From Ardenticatenaceae bacterium (GTDB taxonomy: Bacteria; Chloroflexota; Anaerolineae; Promineifilales; Promineifilaceae): 64,000 bases of DNA. Both the position numbers and the translations under genes were made by a program. Of the stretch, positions 54,374 to 62,745 are shown in pieces (the stretch's first letter is position 1; the number at the start of each line of letters is the position of its first letter). Where the stretch lies: positions 2,852,001 to 2,916,000 of the forward strand of contig JACKBQ010000001.1 in the NCBI GenBank assembly GCA_020634455.1, written 5' to 3'. The notes beneath the pieces are model-generated. The model was not told where the DNA came from, did no database searches, and was given only the letters and a program-made list of their open reading frames with translations.

Positions 54374-55581
54374 AAAGCAGAAAGAAATCCAAAGGCAGCA
54401 CTTTGCCGGTGCGTATTGCCAGGGCAGCGGCGGATTTGCGGCCCATTGCCCAAATTACGGCCGATGCGTTTGCTGGTGGGCAGCACGTTGACGAAATCAG
54501 CCAGCAGTACATTGGCAACTGCCATTACGATTGGAACACATCTCGGCTTATTTGGGATGGCGACCAACTGGTTCATCATTGGGGCGTGTGGGGCTACCCG
54601 ATGCGGCTGGATGGCGTGCAGCTCCAAGTAGCGGGCGTCGGCGCGGTGGTGACGCTAGAGGAGTATCGCAAGCAAGGGCTGATGCAAACGGCCGCTCTCG
54701 CCTCGTTCCAAGCCATGCAAGAAAATGGGTACGATTTGTCCATCCTGCGCGGGCGGCATTACGCCAAATTTGGCTACGTGCGCGCCTGGAATTACGTCAC
54801 TTATCGCCTTAAGCCCGAAGAGTTGCCTCGTTTTGAGCTGAAATCCGCCTACCACCTGCTTGGACCCGACCAGATGGCAGCGATGGACGCGCTGTACAAC
54901 GAGAGCCATGCTAATTTTAGCGGAACGGCCGTTCGTCCCACCTACCCCATGCTGCAAGCCAGCGACAGGAACGCCTACGGCTGGTTCGATGCGTCTGGCA
55001 AGCTGGCGGGCTACGTGTGCGCCGCCCCCGTGGACGACCAGAAAACGCTGCAATGCGTAGAAGCGGTCGGTGATCCGGAGCAGGCGCTGGCCGTCCTGGC
55101 CGATCTTTTGCCACAGGTGCCTTACGAAGCCGTGACATTTTTCACGCTGCCGCAGGCGCACCCCGTTTTGCAAATCATCCGGTGCGGGGCGTGTGTAGTG
55201 GAAAACCAATATTTTTACCACACGGGCTGGCAGGTGCGGCTGGTGAATCTGGCAAGTACGCTGCGGAAGATACGGTCGTTACTGGAAAATCGCCTGCAAC
55301 ATTCCCATCTGGCCAACTGGACGGGGCGGCTCACCCTGGATGCCGGGGAACAAAAAGCGGGGTTGTGGTTGGAAAACGGCCGTATCACCCTCACCAACAC
55401 CTCCCCCGACGAGCACGCCATCCACGCAGGCCCTGCCCTGGCTCGCCTGCTCATCGGCTCTGACGACCCCGACGAAATCATGCGGCAAGAAGCGATTGCC
55501 TGCACCGGCGTGGGTGCGGAGCTGGCGCGGGTGCTGTTCCCCAACCAGCACCCCCGGCTCAGCCAATGGGATGAATTTTAA
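54370..55581 (+). CDS. GNAT acetyltransferase with SCP2-like C-terminus (Eis-like)
   Basis: 403 residues, the length of Eis-type enzymes. The first GNAT domain is at ~15-145, with VAGVGAVVTLEEYRKQGLMQTA (acetyl-CoA binding). A second, degenerate GNAT-like half lies at ~150-290. The last ~100 residues (NWTGRLTLDAGEQKAGLWLE) are SCP2-like. Eis enzymes acetylate aminoglycosides or other amines. Overlap with the histidine kinase and the next GNAT gene suggests one operon. The substrate is unknown. Confidence 0.88.
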   Translation: MKSRKKSKGSTLPVRIARAAADLRPIAQITADAFAGGQHVDEISQQYIGNCHYDWNTSRLIWDGDQLVHHWGVWGYPMRLDGVQLQVAGVGAVVTLEEYRKQGLMQTAALASFQAMQENGYDLSILRGRHYAKFGYVRAWNYVTYRLKPEELPRFELKSAYHLLGPDQMAAMDALYNESHANFSGTAVRPTYPMLQASDRNAYGWFDASGKLAGYVCAAPVDDQKTLQCVEAVGDPEQALAVLADLLPQVPYEAVTFFTLPQAHPVLQIIRCGACVVENQYFYHTGWQVRLVNLASTLRKIRSLLENRLQHSHLANWTGRLTLDAGEQKAGLWLENGRITLTNTSPDEHAIHAGPALARLLIGSDDPDEIMRQEAIACTGVGAELARVLFPNQHPRLSQWDEF

Positions 55582-56117
55582 TGATGATTCCAACGATTGA
55601 GACTGGACGGTTGTGGTTACGGCCGTTCACCCCCCAAGACGCCCCCACCATGCACCAAATTCTCAACGGCCCGGACGTGCTCAAATATTTCCCCGGCCCG
55701 CAAACGGTGACCGAGACGCAGGTGGAACGCATGATTGGCCGCCTGCTGGCGCATTGGCAAGAGCATGGCTGTGGCTTGTGGGCTGTCGAGCAGCGCACAA
55801 CCGGCGCACTGCTGGGCCGCTGCGGCTTGCAACGCATCACCGAAACCAATGAAGTGGAGATTGATTTCATCCTGGACCCTGCCAGTTGGGGGCAAGGTTT
55901 GGCCACCGAAGCGGGGCAAGCCAGTCTGAAATTTGGCTTTGAGCAACTAAACCTGGCAGAAGTGGTGGGGATCGTCCATCCCGAAAACCTGGCCTCGCAG
56001 CGCGTCCTGCAAAAGCTAGGTATGCAATTCACCGCAGCCACCGAATATTTCGGCATGGCCGTCCACCGCTACGTCATAACCCAACCAAATTTCGCAAACC
56101 AAACAGTTGAAAAATAG
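55581..56117 (+). CDS. RimJ/RimL-type GNAT acetyltransferase
   Basis: 178 residues. The start overlaps the previous stop (TAATG). Motifs: ETGRLWLRPFTPQDAPTM, RCGLQRITETNEVEIDFIL, PASWGQGLATEAGQASLKFG and the Asn in HPENLASQRVLQKLGM. It transfers acetyl from CoA to an amine, often a protein N-terminus. Third gene of the kinase-acetyltransferase operon. Confidence 0.9.
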   Translation: MMIPTIETGRLWLRPFTPQDAPTMHQILNGPDVLKYFPGPQTVTETQVERMIGRLLAHWQEHGCGLWAVEQRTTGALLGRCGLQRITETNEVEIDFILDPASWGQGLATEAGQASLKFGFEQLNLAEVVGIVHPENLASQRVLQKLGMQFTAATEYFGMAVHRYVITQPNFANQTVEK

Positions 56118-56188
56118 GACGCGGATGAACGCAGATGACGCGGATAAGAAGAAAAATCTGTGAAATCTGTGTAATCTGTGGCAAAAGT
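56108..56188. repeat. GACGCGGATGAACGCAGATG / AATCTGTGAAATCTGTG repeat
   Basis: A fold-back pair of the same family as 50697 (in a gene) and 61545. It separates the convergent acetyltransferase and acyl-CoA synthetase genes and includes the last codons of the former. Confidence 0.55.
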
Positions 56189-58303
56189 TTATTCCCCAAG
56201 TCGCGCACGAACGTCGAGGGCGAGGGCGCTGGTGGGCAGCACACGCAGGGGGTTGATTTCGATTTCGGCGAGCTGGGGGCAGTCGGCAGCGAGTTGGCCG
56301 AGGCGGAGGATGGTTTGCAAGACGGCCGTTTCATCCCCCGCCATCACATTCCGATAACCCGCCAACTTGCGCCCCGCCCAGGTGCTGTTTAGCAGCGATT
56401 TCGCTTCCGCCAGCGTCAGCGGCGCGAGGGCAAAAGCGACATCCTTCAACCCTTCCACCTCCACCCCACCAGAGCCAAACATCAGCACGGGGCCAAACTG
56501 CGGGTCGCGCACCACGCCCACAATCACCTCCTGCCCGTCGGGGATCATCGGCTGGATGAGGACGCCATCGAGCTTGGCCTGGGGCACGGCCGTTTCCACA
56601 TCCGTCATCATTTTTGTAAACGCGGTGGCAACGGCCGTTTCCGTTCCCACATCCAAAACCACCCCACCCACATCCGACTTGTGCGGCACGTCTGCCGAGG
56701 CAATTTTGAGCGCGACGGGCAGCCCCACCTGCCGGGCAATCGCTACTGCTTCATCCGCCGTTGTGGCCAGGCCGCTGCCGGGGACGGGAATGCCGTAAGC
56801 GGTGAGAAGATTTTGGCAAACGGCCGTTGGCAAAAACGCGCCTGGTTGGGTGTCATCATCGGCCAAAATTTGTTGGGCCTGGGCGGTGGCGGTGGGAGAC
56901 GGCCGTTCCGGAACCGTCTGCTCACTCTGCAAAAATTCGGCCCGGCGGGACAAAATCGCCAGCGCCGCCGCCGCTCGCTCGGGGAAGCGATATTCCGGCA
57001 CCTTGGCCGCCCGAAAATGCTCCACCGCCTCCTGAATCATCTTCTCGCCCATCAGGGCCACCACCACCGGCTTGCCCGTGGCGTAAATGATGGGTAGCAT
57101 CGCCTTGGCCACGCCCCCGGCGGAATGCATCGGCGGCGGCGGCAGGATGACCATCACGCTGTCTACGCCCGCATCCTCCAGCAAAATGCGCAGGCAGACG
57201 GCGTACTGCTCCGGCGAGGCCCCGGCCAGCATGTCCACCGGATTGTGCAGACTGGCGGCCTCCGGCAAAATTTTACGCAGTGCCGCTTCCGTCTCCGGGG
57301 CCAGGGTAGCCAACTGCAAATCGTTGGCCTCCAGCGCGTCGGCGGCGGTGACGCCGGGGCCACCCGCGTTGGTCAGCACGGCCACGCGGCGACCCAGCGG
57401 CAGCGGGCACCAGGCCAGCGCCCGCGCCCAGTCGAACAGCTCCTCGCTGGTGTCGGCGCGCATCACGCCCGCGCGGGCAAACGCCGCATCGAAGGCCGAT
57501 TCTTGCCCGGCCAGCGCCCCGGTGTGCGAGGCGACGGCCCGCTGACCGCTAGCAAATCGGCCCACCTTCAGCGCCAGCACCGGCTTCTGGCGCGACACCT
57601 GCTCGGCCACCTGCACAAAGCGACGGCCGTCTGACACCCCTTCCAAATACAAAGTGACAACGCGTGTGTAGGGATCGGCGGCAACGGCCCTTAACACATC
57701 CGTCTCCGTCACGTCCAACTGATTACCCAGGCTCACCAGCCGCGACAGGCCAAAGCCCTGCCCGCGCGCCCAATCAATCACCGCCGCGCAAATCGCGCCG
57801 GAGTGGGAGATGAAGGCGACGGCTCCCGGCGTGGGGCCAGGCGGCGGCAAAAAAGTGGTGTCCAGCGGCAGATGGGTGTCCAGCAGGCCAATGCAGTTTG
57901 GCCCGATGAGGCGGATGCCATACTGCCGCGCCACGCGCAAACATTCGTCTTCCAGTGCCGCACCCGCCGCGCCGGTTTCACGGAACCCCCCCGCCGCCAA
58001 AATGGCGGCCCGAATGCCGCGCTCGCCGCATTCGGCGATGGCCTGGGGCATGGCGGGGGCAGGCACCAGCAGGACGGCGAGGTCTACGGGGTCAGGGACG
58101 AGCGAAATGTGGGGGTGTAACGGCCGTTCCAGCAGCGTCCCCCCACCCGGATTCACAAAATGGATCGCGCCTGCGTAGCCGCTCTGCACCAAATTCCGCG
58201 CCAGGCCAAAGCCCAGCTTCATCGGGTTCCGCGACGCACCAACCAAAACAATGCCCTGCGGCTCAAAAAAGGGAAGAAGTGTAGAATCAATGGGTAAATT
58301 CAT
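56189..58303 (-). CDS. ADP-forming acyl-CoA synthetase, fused alpha-beta
   Basis: 704 residues. Residues ~5-130: CoA-binding Rossmann domain (FFEPQGIVLVGASRNP). Residues ~145-460: ligase-CoA domain with the phospho-His in VASHTGALAGQ (~residue 256). Residues ~480-704: ATP-grasp domain (VALKIASADVPHKSDVGGVV, GVVRDPQFGPVLMFGSGG). It interconverts acyl-CoA + ADP + Pi with acid + CoA + ATP. This is used by some anaerobes and archaea for substrate-level ATP. A second ACS gene is not seen. No SD is obvious. Confidence 0.93.
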   Translation of the reverse strand: MNLPIDSTLLPFFEPQGIVLVGASRNPMKLGFGLARNLVQSGYAGAIHFVNPGGGTLLERPLHPHISLVPDPVDLAVLLVPAPAMPQAIAECGERGIRAAILAAGGFRETGAAGAALEDECLRVARQYGIRLIGPNCIGLLDTHLPLDTTFLPPPGPTPGAVAFISHSGAICAAVIDWARGQGFGLSRLVSLGNQLDVTETDVLRAVAADPYTRVVTLYLEGVSDGRRFVQVAEQVSRQKPVLALKVGRFASGQRAVASHTGALAGQESAFDAAFARAGVMRADTSEELFDWARALAWCPLPLGRRVAVLTNAGGPGVTAADALEANDLQLATLAPETEAALRKILPEAASLHNPVDMLAGASPEQYAVCLRILLEDAGVDSVMVILPPPPMHSAGGVAKAMLPIIYATGKPVVVALMGEKMIQEAVEHFRAAKVPEYRFPERAAAALAILSRRAEFLQSEQTVPERPSPTATAQAQQILADDDTQPGAFLPTAVCQNLLTAYGIPVPGSGLATTADEAVAIARQVGLPVALKIASADVPHKSDVGGVVLDVGTETAVATAFTKMMTDVETAVPQAKLDGVLIQPMIPDGQEVIVGVVRDPQFGPVLMFGSGGVEVEGLKDVAFALAPLTLAEAKSLLNSTWAGRKLAGYRNVMAGDETAVLQTILRLGQLAADCPQLAEIEINPLRVLPTSALALDVRARLGE

Positions 58304-58383
58304 ATCCGATTTTTCTCGATTTGACTATCTTCAAACGGACCAAAGGGGTGTGAAAAGTTAAAAAGCCAATTTTCTTACTGGTC

Positions 58384-59031
58384 TCACCCACCTACCCACT
58401 TATGACACTCATCATTAAAAGAGGCAGCAAGAACAATTTGGAACTCTGCGATCTGCTTGAGTCTCGTGTCTGGATTTTGGTTTATAACCTGCAAACAAAT
58501 GTCCTTTGTAAGTTTAAATTGCCTGGTTCTCCGATAAAGATCAGCAAGTATCAGTTCCTCTGCATTTTTTTCTTGAGCAAATGGAAGTTTCTTGTTTCTT
58601 GCTTTTTGAAATCGTTGCAACGTTAGCAGACGGCAAGCCTTCGCTGAATCTTCTCTTTCAACGTCGTCGCACACCCAAGCTGCATGTATTGATCCCCAAC
58701 CAGCCTCAACATAGTGCTCGATTTCTTCTTGGATGATTGCCCAGCAAAGAAAATGATTAGCAAGTTCTGGGTAGTTGTTGTTTTGAAGCTGCTCTAAATA
58801 GGTAGCCTGAGTGATGATGGGGTTTGCTTGGTCAAGCTCAATGGAAATATCTGGAGCACAGTAGCCGCAAACCGGGCAAGACTGAATCCAAGTGTCAATT
58901 GTTGGTCGCAAATTTCCATACGGCCGTGTATCAAGATCGATTTCGTGGCTGCTTGCGGCACGCAAAACTTTGAACTGGTTAGAAGTTTTGCAAATCGAAC
59001 AAGTTCTTTCTTCCGTTCTAATTGAACTCAT
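58384..59031 (-). CDS. DUF2225-like zinc-binding protein
   Basis: 215 residues. Two Cys pairs (CSICKTS at ~11 and SCPVCGYCAPD at ~50) suggest a zinc ribbon. The rest is helical, with TPR-like pairs near the C-terminus. The pattern matches DUF2225, of unknown function. The gene is more AT-rich than both neighbours, which may point to recent arrival. No SD is visible before the ATG at 59031. Confidence 0.75.
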   Translation of the reverse strand: MSSIRTEERTCSICKTSNQFKVLRAASSHEIDLDTRPYGNLRPTIDTWIQSCPVCGYCAPDISIELDQANPIITQATYLEQLQNNNYPELANHFLCWAIIQEEIEHYVEAGWGSIHAAWVCDDVEREDSAKACRLLTLQRFQKARNKKLPFAQEKNAEELILADLYRRTRQFKLTKDICLQVINQNPDTRLKQIAEFQIVLAASFNDECHKWVGG

Positions 59032-59074
59032 GATTAATAAATTTTGAGGTGCGATTCTGTAGGAAAATTCTCAT

Positions 59075-59431
59075 TTAGGCGGGCTCTTTTTTGCCTAAGC
59101 TTTCGGCCAGGAATGTGTTTACCAAAGTGTTCATACTGACCCCTTCTTGCCGGGCACGGGCGGCTAGACGGGCGTGGAGGCTTTTGGGCACGCGCTGGAT
59201 AAACTTGCCGCTGTAGCTGCCGCCGCTGCCCGGTTCTGGTACGGGCAAGTTCAGGCTCTCCAAAGCATCAATCGTTTCTGCCAATGCATCCAGGCCGTTG
59301 TGCATCGCTTCCTCGATGGTGTCGCCATCGGAAATGCACTCAGAAAAGTCTGGGAACGAAATGAGATAGCCACCGCCATCTTCCTCGGATAAGAGTTGAA
59401 TCTCAAATGGGTACTGTTTTAGATCTCTCAT
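59075..59431 (-). CDS. hicB: HicB-type antitoxin
   Basis: 118 residues. The N-terminal degenerate RNase-H-like domain is clear: YLISFPDFSECISDGDTIEEAMHN, then LDALAETIDAL. The C-terminal ribbon-helix-helix half (RVPKSLHARLAARARQEGVS, LVNTFLAESL) should bind the operator. It lies 3 bases after hicA in the usual toxin-first order. It neutralises the mRNA interferase HicA and represses the pair. Confidence 0.92.
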   Translation of the reverse strand: MRDLKQYPFEIQLLSEEDGGGYLISFPDFSECISDGDTIEEAMHNGLDALAETIDALESLNLPVPEPGSGGSYSGKFIQRVPKSLHARLAARARQEGVSMNTLVNTFLAESLGKKEPA

Positions 59432-59434
59432 AAT

Positions 59435-59659
59435 TTATTCCAACACAAACTCTACAAATTTCTTGATGTAAATTGGTTTAATCGGGCGATGAGCGGGCAC
59501 AGGCAGGGTTTGCCCATCTGAACGCACAAAGACAACATGACTTGTGCCGCGCTGTCGCCAGGCGATGCCATTGGCTTCAGCCACCGTTTTCAGGCTCTCA
59601 ATCCGCCAATCGCGCGGATTGTTTTGCATCTTGCTTAAAATTTTTTCTGCCTTGCCCAT
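59435..59659 (-). CDS. hicA: HicA-type toxin, mRNA interferase
   Basis: 74 residues. The dsRBD-like fold shows GIAWRQRGTSHVVFVRSDG, with the catalytic His in TSH, followed by PAHRPIKPIYIKKFVE. HicA cleaves mRNA independently of the ribosome. The start lacks a strong SD. First gene of the hicAB pair. Confidence 0.92.
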   Translation of the reverse strand: MGKAEKILSKMQNNPRDWRIESLKTVAEANGIAWRQRGTSHVVFVRSDGQTLPVPAHRPIKPIYIKKFVEFVLE

Positions 59660-59724
59660 GCGGAAATGATACTAAATGTGATAGCAAACTACAAGAATTA
59701 AAGTGCAAGTTAAGCGCGTATTAC

Positions 59725-59850
59725 CTAATCGCCGGAGGCTAAAGCCATCCGGCTAGTTATGGAAGCCCTTTGGGCTGTCCGACGGGCTTGAAAAGCAGCC
59801 CGAAGGGCCTTTCATAGATAGCTGGGGTGTTCACGCCCCTGCGGTCATGG
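59725..59850. repeat. MITE-like fold-back element between hicA and the MerB homologue
   Basis: GCCGGAGGCTAAAGCCATCCGGC forms one hairpin. A larger one pairs TAGTTATGGAAGCCCTTTGG with CCGAAGGGCCTTTCATAG across a GC-rich centre, and the flank GGGGTGTTCACGCCCC forms a third. Such triple-hairpin units are typical of non-autonomous mobile repeats; no transposase is nearby. The full gap 59660-59861 holds no gene. Confidence 0.6.
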
Positions 59851-59861
59851 CAAACAAAACG

Positions 59862-60542
59862 CTAAAAACGCCAAAACGAACCGGAAAGCCCAACTTTTTG
59901 AAAAATTGTCTCCACCTGCTCAACCGATCTTCCGGCAAATTCGGGCGAAAGGCGGTTGGCGTACCAGTGCTGCGAGAGCTGCCAAACTTGCTCCAGCGAG
60001 AGAATCTGGCCCAGCGGCATTTGCTGCTGTTGGCACCACGCTTTAATGTTCTCTTCCGACCGGAAGAGCAGCATGGTGGCTCAGGTCAAAATCAAATCAT
60101 CGTACCATTGCTGCACGGGCAGGGGAAAGTGAATGACGCCGCCGCTGTGGTGCAGATGGCCGTTAGTGATGGTGAGTACGGCCGTTTCCTCCCCATCCTC
60201 ATACTTTGCCTCAATCTCCGCATCCTGGTGCAGCGCGGCAGGGATGCCCAGCATGTCCCAGGCGCAGTTGGCCCAGTAAGCCATTTGTCCCACCCGTACC
60301 CTAAATTTCGTGGGCAAGGCCGAAAATGGATTGGCCATGCGTATATCCAGCGTGCCGGGTTCCAGAAAGAAGAAGTGGTTGTCGTGCAGGCGCTGGTAGC
60401 TGTTTTCGATTTCGTTTGGGGGTAAGTTGAAGTGAACGGCCGTTTCCATCACGGTCGGCGGGCGGGCAGTCTGCACAAACTGCTGGTAAACAAACGTGCG
60501 CACCGCTAAATCATGGTCAGAAATTTTGCCTGGGTGGCTCAT
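59862..60542 (-). CDS. Alkylmercury lyase (MerB)-like protein with in-frame UGA (probable selenocysteine)
   Basis: 226 residues if UGA at 60083-60081 is Sec; MerB has 212. An N-terminal winged-helix-like part is followed by the MerB core. ANCAWDMLGIPAAL gives C93 and D96, matching C96 and D99 of MerB (AWCAWDTLFIPAAL region). The frame then reads YDDLILT-U-ATMLLFRSEENIKAW: Sec154 falls on MerB Cys159, and Ala replaces Cys160. C96, D99 and C159 are the established catalytic residues that cleave C-Hg bonds. The frame is open for 72 further codons after UGA, and a SECIS-like hairpin follows. No mer genes are nearby, so the substrate may be another organometal or unknown. The start at 60542 is tentative. 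Confidence 0.82.
60051..60083 (-). promoter_or_regulatory. SECIS-like hairpin after the MerB-like UGA
   Basis: On the reverse strand, 12 bases after UGA, a perfect 7-bp stem (CUCUUCC/GGAAGAG, 60068-60062 with 60057-60051) encloses the loop GGUC. The first loop G is 20 bases after UGA. The GGU loop resembles that of E. coli fdhF. Stem, loop and spacing are seen directly; function is inferred. Confidence 0.75.
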
Positions 60543-60699
60543 GTTTTGGTCAATCCTTTGGCACTGACAGCCATTTTGGAACGTATGGTAAAACAAAAAG
60601 CTGTATCTTCAAAACGGCCGTTTCCCATCCTAAAAATCGCTACTTTACCCCTGCCCTATCTCGCACTATAATCTCTTAAAGACGCAATGCGTCATAAAA

Positions 60700-60786
60700 A
60701 GTATGCAAGTGGCACGTCGGCAAGTATCTCGCACCTGCACTGCAAACTTGCACACTTGAATACTTGCACACTTGCAAACTCACACA
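60700..60786. repeat. GCAAGTATGCAAACTTGC-type fold-back repeat
   Basis: TGCAAGTGGCACGTCGGCAAGTA and CAAACTTGCACACTTG-type units, related to 20548-20630. It fills most of the divergent gap upstream of the PRC-barrel gene and so must lie near its promoter. Confidence 0.5.
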
Positions 60787-60802
60787 AGGAAGGGGCAAAA
60801 CC

Positions 60803-61429
60803 ATGCGTTTAGGCAAAGATTTAGTCGGCAAGCAAATTATTAGCGTCACAGACGGCCGTTCTCTCGGCAACACCAAAGATATTTATTTGAACAATGCGCT
60901 GACCGAGATCACCGGTATCTATCTAGGCTCCGAAGGGCTCATCAAGCGGAAGCATTTCCTCATCACCCGGACTGATGTGGTGGTGTTTGGCCTCGACGCC
61001 ATTTTGGTGCGCAGCAGCGAGGTCATCGCCGAGGAAAACAGCCTGCCGGAATCGGTGGCCTGGGTGCGTTTGAGCAAGCTAAACAAACGAGAGATTGATA
61101 CGCCCGGTGGCACCAAAGTGGGCACCATTGGCGATATCATCGTTGGCGAGCAAGGCAATATCACTGGTTTTGCCCTCTCCCGCGTTAATGTGCAAGGGCC
61201 TATCGAGAAAAATGGGACGGTGCCGCGAACGGCCGTAATAGACACCGGCGATGCCGATGGCGTGATGACCATTGACCTGACCAAAGCGGAAAACCCCGAT
61301 GCCGTAGCCGAACCAGCTGCACCTGACCCCGTTCCTGCCCCACTGCCAGAAGAACCGGAAGAACTCGAAGCTTCTTCGGAACCCACGCCCGAAGAACCTG
61401 AAACCGACGAAGAACCATCCGAATCATAA
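60803..61429 (+). CDS. PRC-barrel domain protein
   Basis: 208 residues, ATG at 60803 with AAGGGG upstream. Two PRC barrels lie at ~3-75 (GKQIISVTDGRSLGNTKDIY) and ~88-165 (KVGTIGDIIVGEQGNITGFA). The last ~45 residues are an acidic Pro/Glu tail. PRC barrels bind proteins or RNA, or sit in photosynthetic reaction centres; no such partner is here. Function unknown. Confidence 0.85.
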   Translation: MRLGKDLVGKQIISVTDGRSLGNTKDIYLNNALTEITGIYLGSEGLIKRKHFLITRTDVVVFGLDAILVRSSEVIAEENSLPESVAWVRLSKLNKREIDTPGGTKVGTIGDIIVGEQGNITGFALSRVNVQGPIEKNGTVPRTAVIDTGDADGVMTIDLTKAENPDAVAEPAAPDPVPAPLPEEPEELEASSEPTPEEPETDEEPSES

Positions 61430-61434
61430 AACGT

Positions 61435-61534
61435 ATGTTACGCATCGTAGATTTCAAAAGTCTTGTTACCCTCTAGTGATAAGCGAATGGCCTTGAAGAC
61501 TTTTGCAATCTTATCCAGCACGAGTGCGTAACAT
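61435..61534. repeat. 100-base nested inverted-repeat element
   Basis: Terminal arms ATGTTACGCA / TGCGTAACAT (61435-61444, 61525-61534) and inner arms CAAAAGTCTT / AAGACTTTTG (61455-61464, 61496-61505) are perfect. The AATCTGCGCAATCTGCGC repeat (61545-61575) follows immediately. It looks like a miniature mobile element. Confidence 0.6.
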
Positions 61535-61596
61535 CAGTTACAAAAAATCTGCGCAATCTGCGCAATCCGTGGATAAAAATAAAAAGGAGCTAAAAA

Positions 61597-62745
61597 ATGA
61601 GCAGCACAGTCAACTTCGCCCTCAACGACGAGCAAAAAATGATCCAGCAACTGGCCCGCGATTTCGCCCGCAACGAAATGGCCCCCGTTGCCGAACATTA
61701 CGACCAATCCCACGAATATCCCTGGCCCGTCATCAAAAAGGCGCAGGAACTTGGCTTCACCACCCTCAACGTGCCGGAAGAGTACGGCGGTCTCGGCCTG
61801 AGCCTGTTTGAAGAATGCATGGTCTCTGAAGAGCTGGCCTGGGGCTGCTCCGGCATGAGCACGGCAATGGGCGTCAATGGGCTGGCCATCCTGCCCATTC
61901 TCATCGCTGGCAGCGAAGAACAGAAGCAAGAATATTGCGGCCGTTTGGTTGATGGGCAGATGGCCAGCTACGGCCTCACTGAACCAGAAGCTGGCTCCGA
62001 CGTGGCCGGGATTAAAACCACTGCCCGCAAAGAAGGCGACCATTACATCCTTAATGGCTCCAAAACATTTATCACCGGGGCGACGGTGGCGAACTTCTTC
62101 ACCGTTTTTGCTTACACCGATGCGGCCCAGCGCTACAACGGCATGAGCTGCTTTGTGGTGGAGCGCGACTGGGAAGGTGTGAGCGTCGGCCAGCCGTTCA
62201 ACAAAATGGGCCAACACGCTTCCGATACGGCCGAACTTGTCTTCGACAACGTAAAAGTGCCGGCTACTCACCTGCTGGGCGAAGAAGGCAAAGGGTTCCT
62301 CATCGCTATGAAAGTGTTCGACCGCAGCCGCCCGCCCACGTCGGCAGGGGCCGTCGGTGTGGCCCAACGCGCCCTGGATGAAGCCATCCACTACGCCAAA
62401 GAGCGCGTTGTGAAAGGCCAGCCTATCTGGAAGCACCAGGTCATCGGCCACATGATTGCCGACATGGCGATGGAAGTAGAAGCGGCCCGGCTGCTCGTCT
62501 GGAAATCCGCCTGGGCGGTGGATGAAGGGCTGAGCAACACACTCTATTCCGCTTTTGGCAAAGCGTACGCCGCCGACAAAGCGATGAAGATCGCCACCGA
62601 CGCGGTGCAGGTGTTCGGCGGCTACGGCTACATGTCTGAGTATCCCGTCGAGAAGCTGATGCGCGACGCCAAGATTTACCAAATCTACGAAGGCACCAGC
62701 CAGATTCAGCGGGAGATCATCGTTCGGGAACTATTCCGCAAATAG
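61597..62745 (+). CDS. Acyl-CoA dehydrogenase
   Basis: 382 residues, AAGGAG upstream. Motifs: GFTTLNVPEEYGGLGLS, the FAD/substrate loop YGLTEPEAGSDVAGIKT and KTFITGATVANFFTVFA. The C-terminal part holds VFGGYGYMSEYPVEKLMRDA and IYEGTSQIQREIIVREL, where the catalytic Glu lies in the YEGT segment. It removes hydrogens from acyl-CoA with FAD and passes them to ETF. Chain-length preference cannot be told. Confidence 0.95.
   Translation: MSSTVNFALNDEQKMIQQLARDFARNEMAPVAEHYDQSHEYPWPVIKKAQELGFTTLNVPEEYGGLGLSLFEECMVSEELAWGCSGMSTAMGVNGLAILPILIAGSEEQKQEYCGRLVDGQMASYGLTEPEAGSDVAGIKTTARKEGDHYILNGSKTFITGATVANFFTVFAYTDAAQRYNGMSCFVVERDWEGVSVGQPFNKMGQHASDTAELVFDNVKVPATHLLGEEGKGFLIAMKVFDRSRPPTSAGAVGVAQRALDEAIHYAKERVVKGQPIWKHQVIGHMIADMAMEVEAARLLVWKSAWAVDEGLSNTLYSAFGKAYAADKAMKIATDAVQVFGGYGYMSEYPVEKLMRDAKIYQIYEGTSQIQREIIVRELFRK

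Noticed and set aside
59862..60074. Separate small gene starting at the ATG at 60074
   Set aside because: It is the C-terminal part of the MerB fold in the same frame as the upstream part. The ATG lies only two codons after the UGA and has no ribosome-binding site.
59847..60425. 192-residue plus-strand frame across the MerB-like gene
   Set aside because: Antisense shadow; no family motif and no ribosome-binding site.
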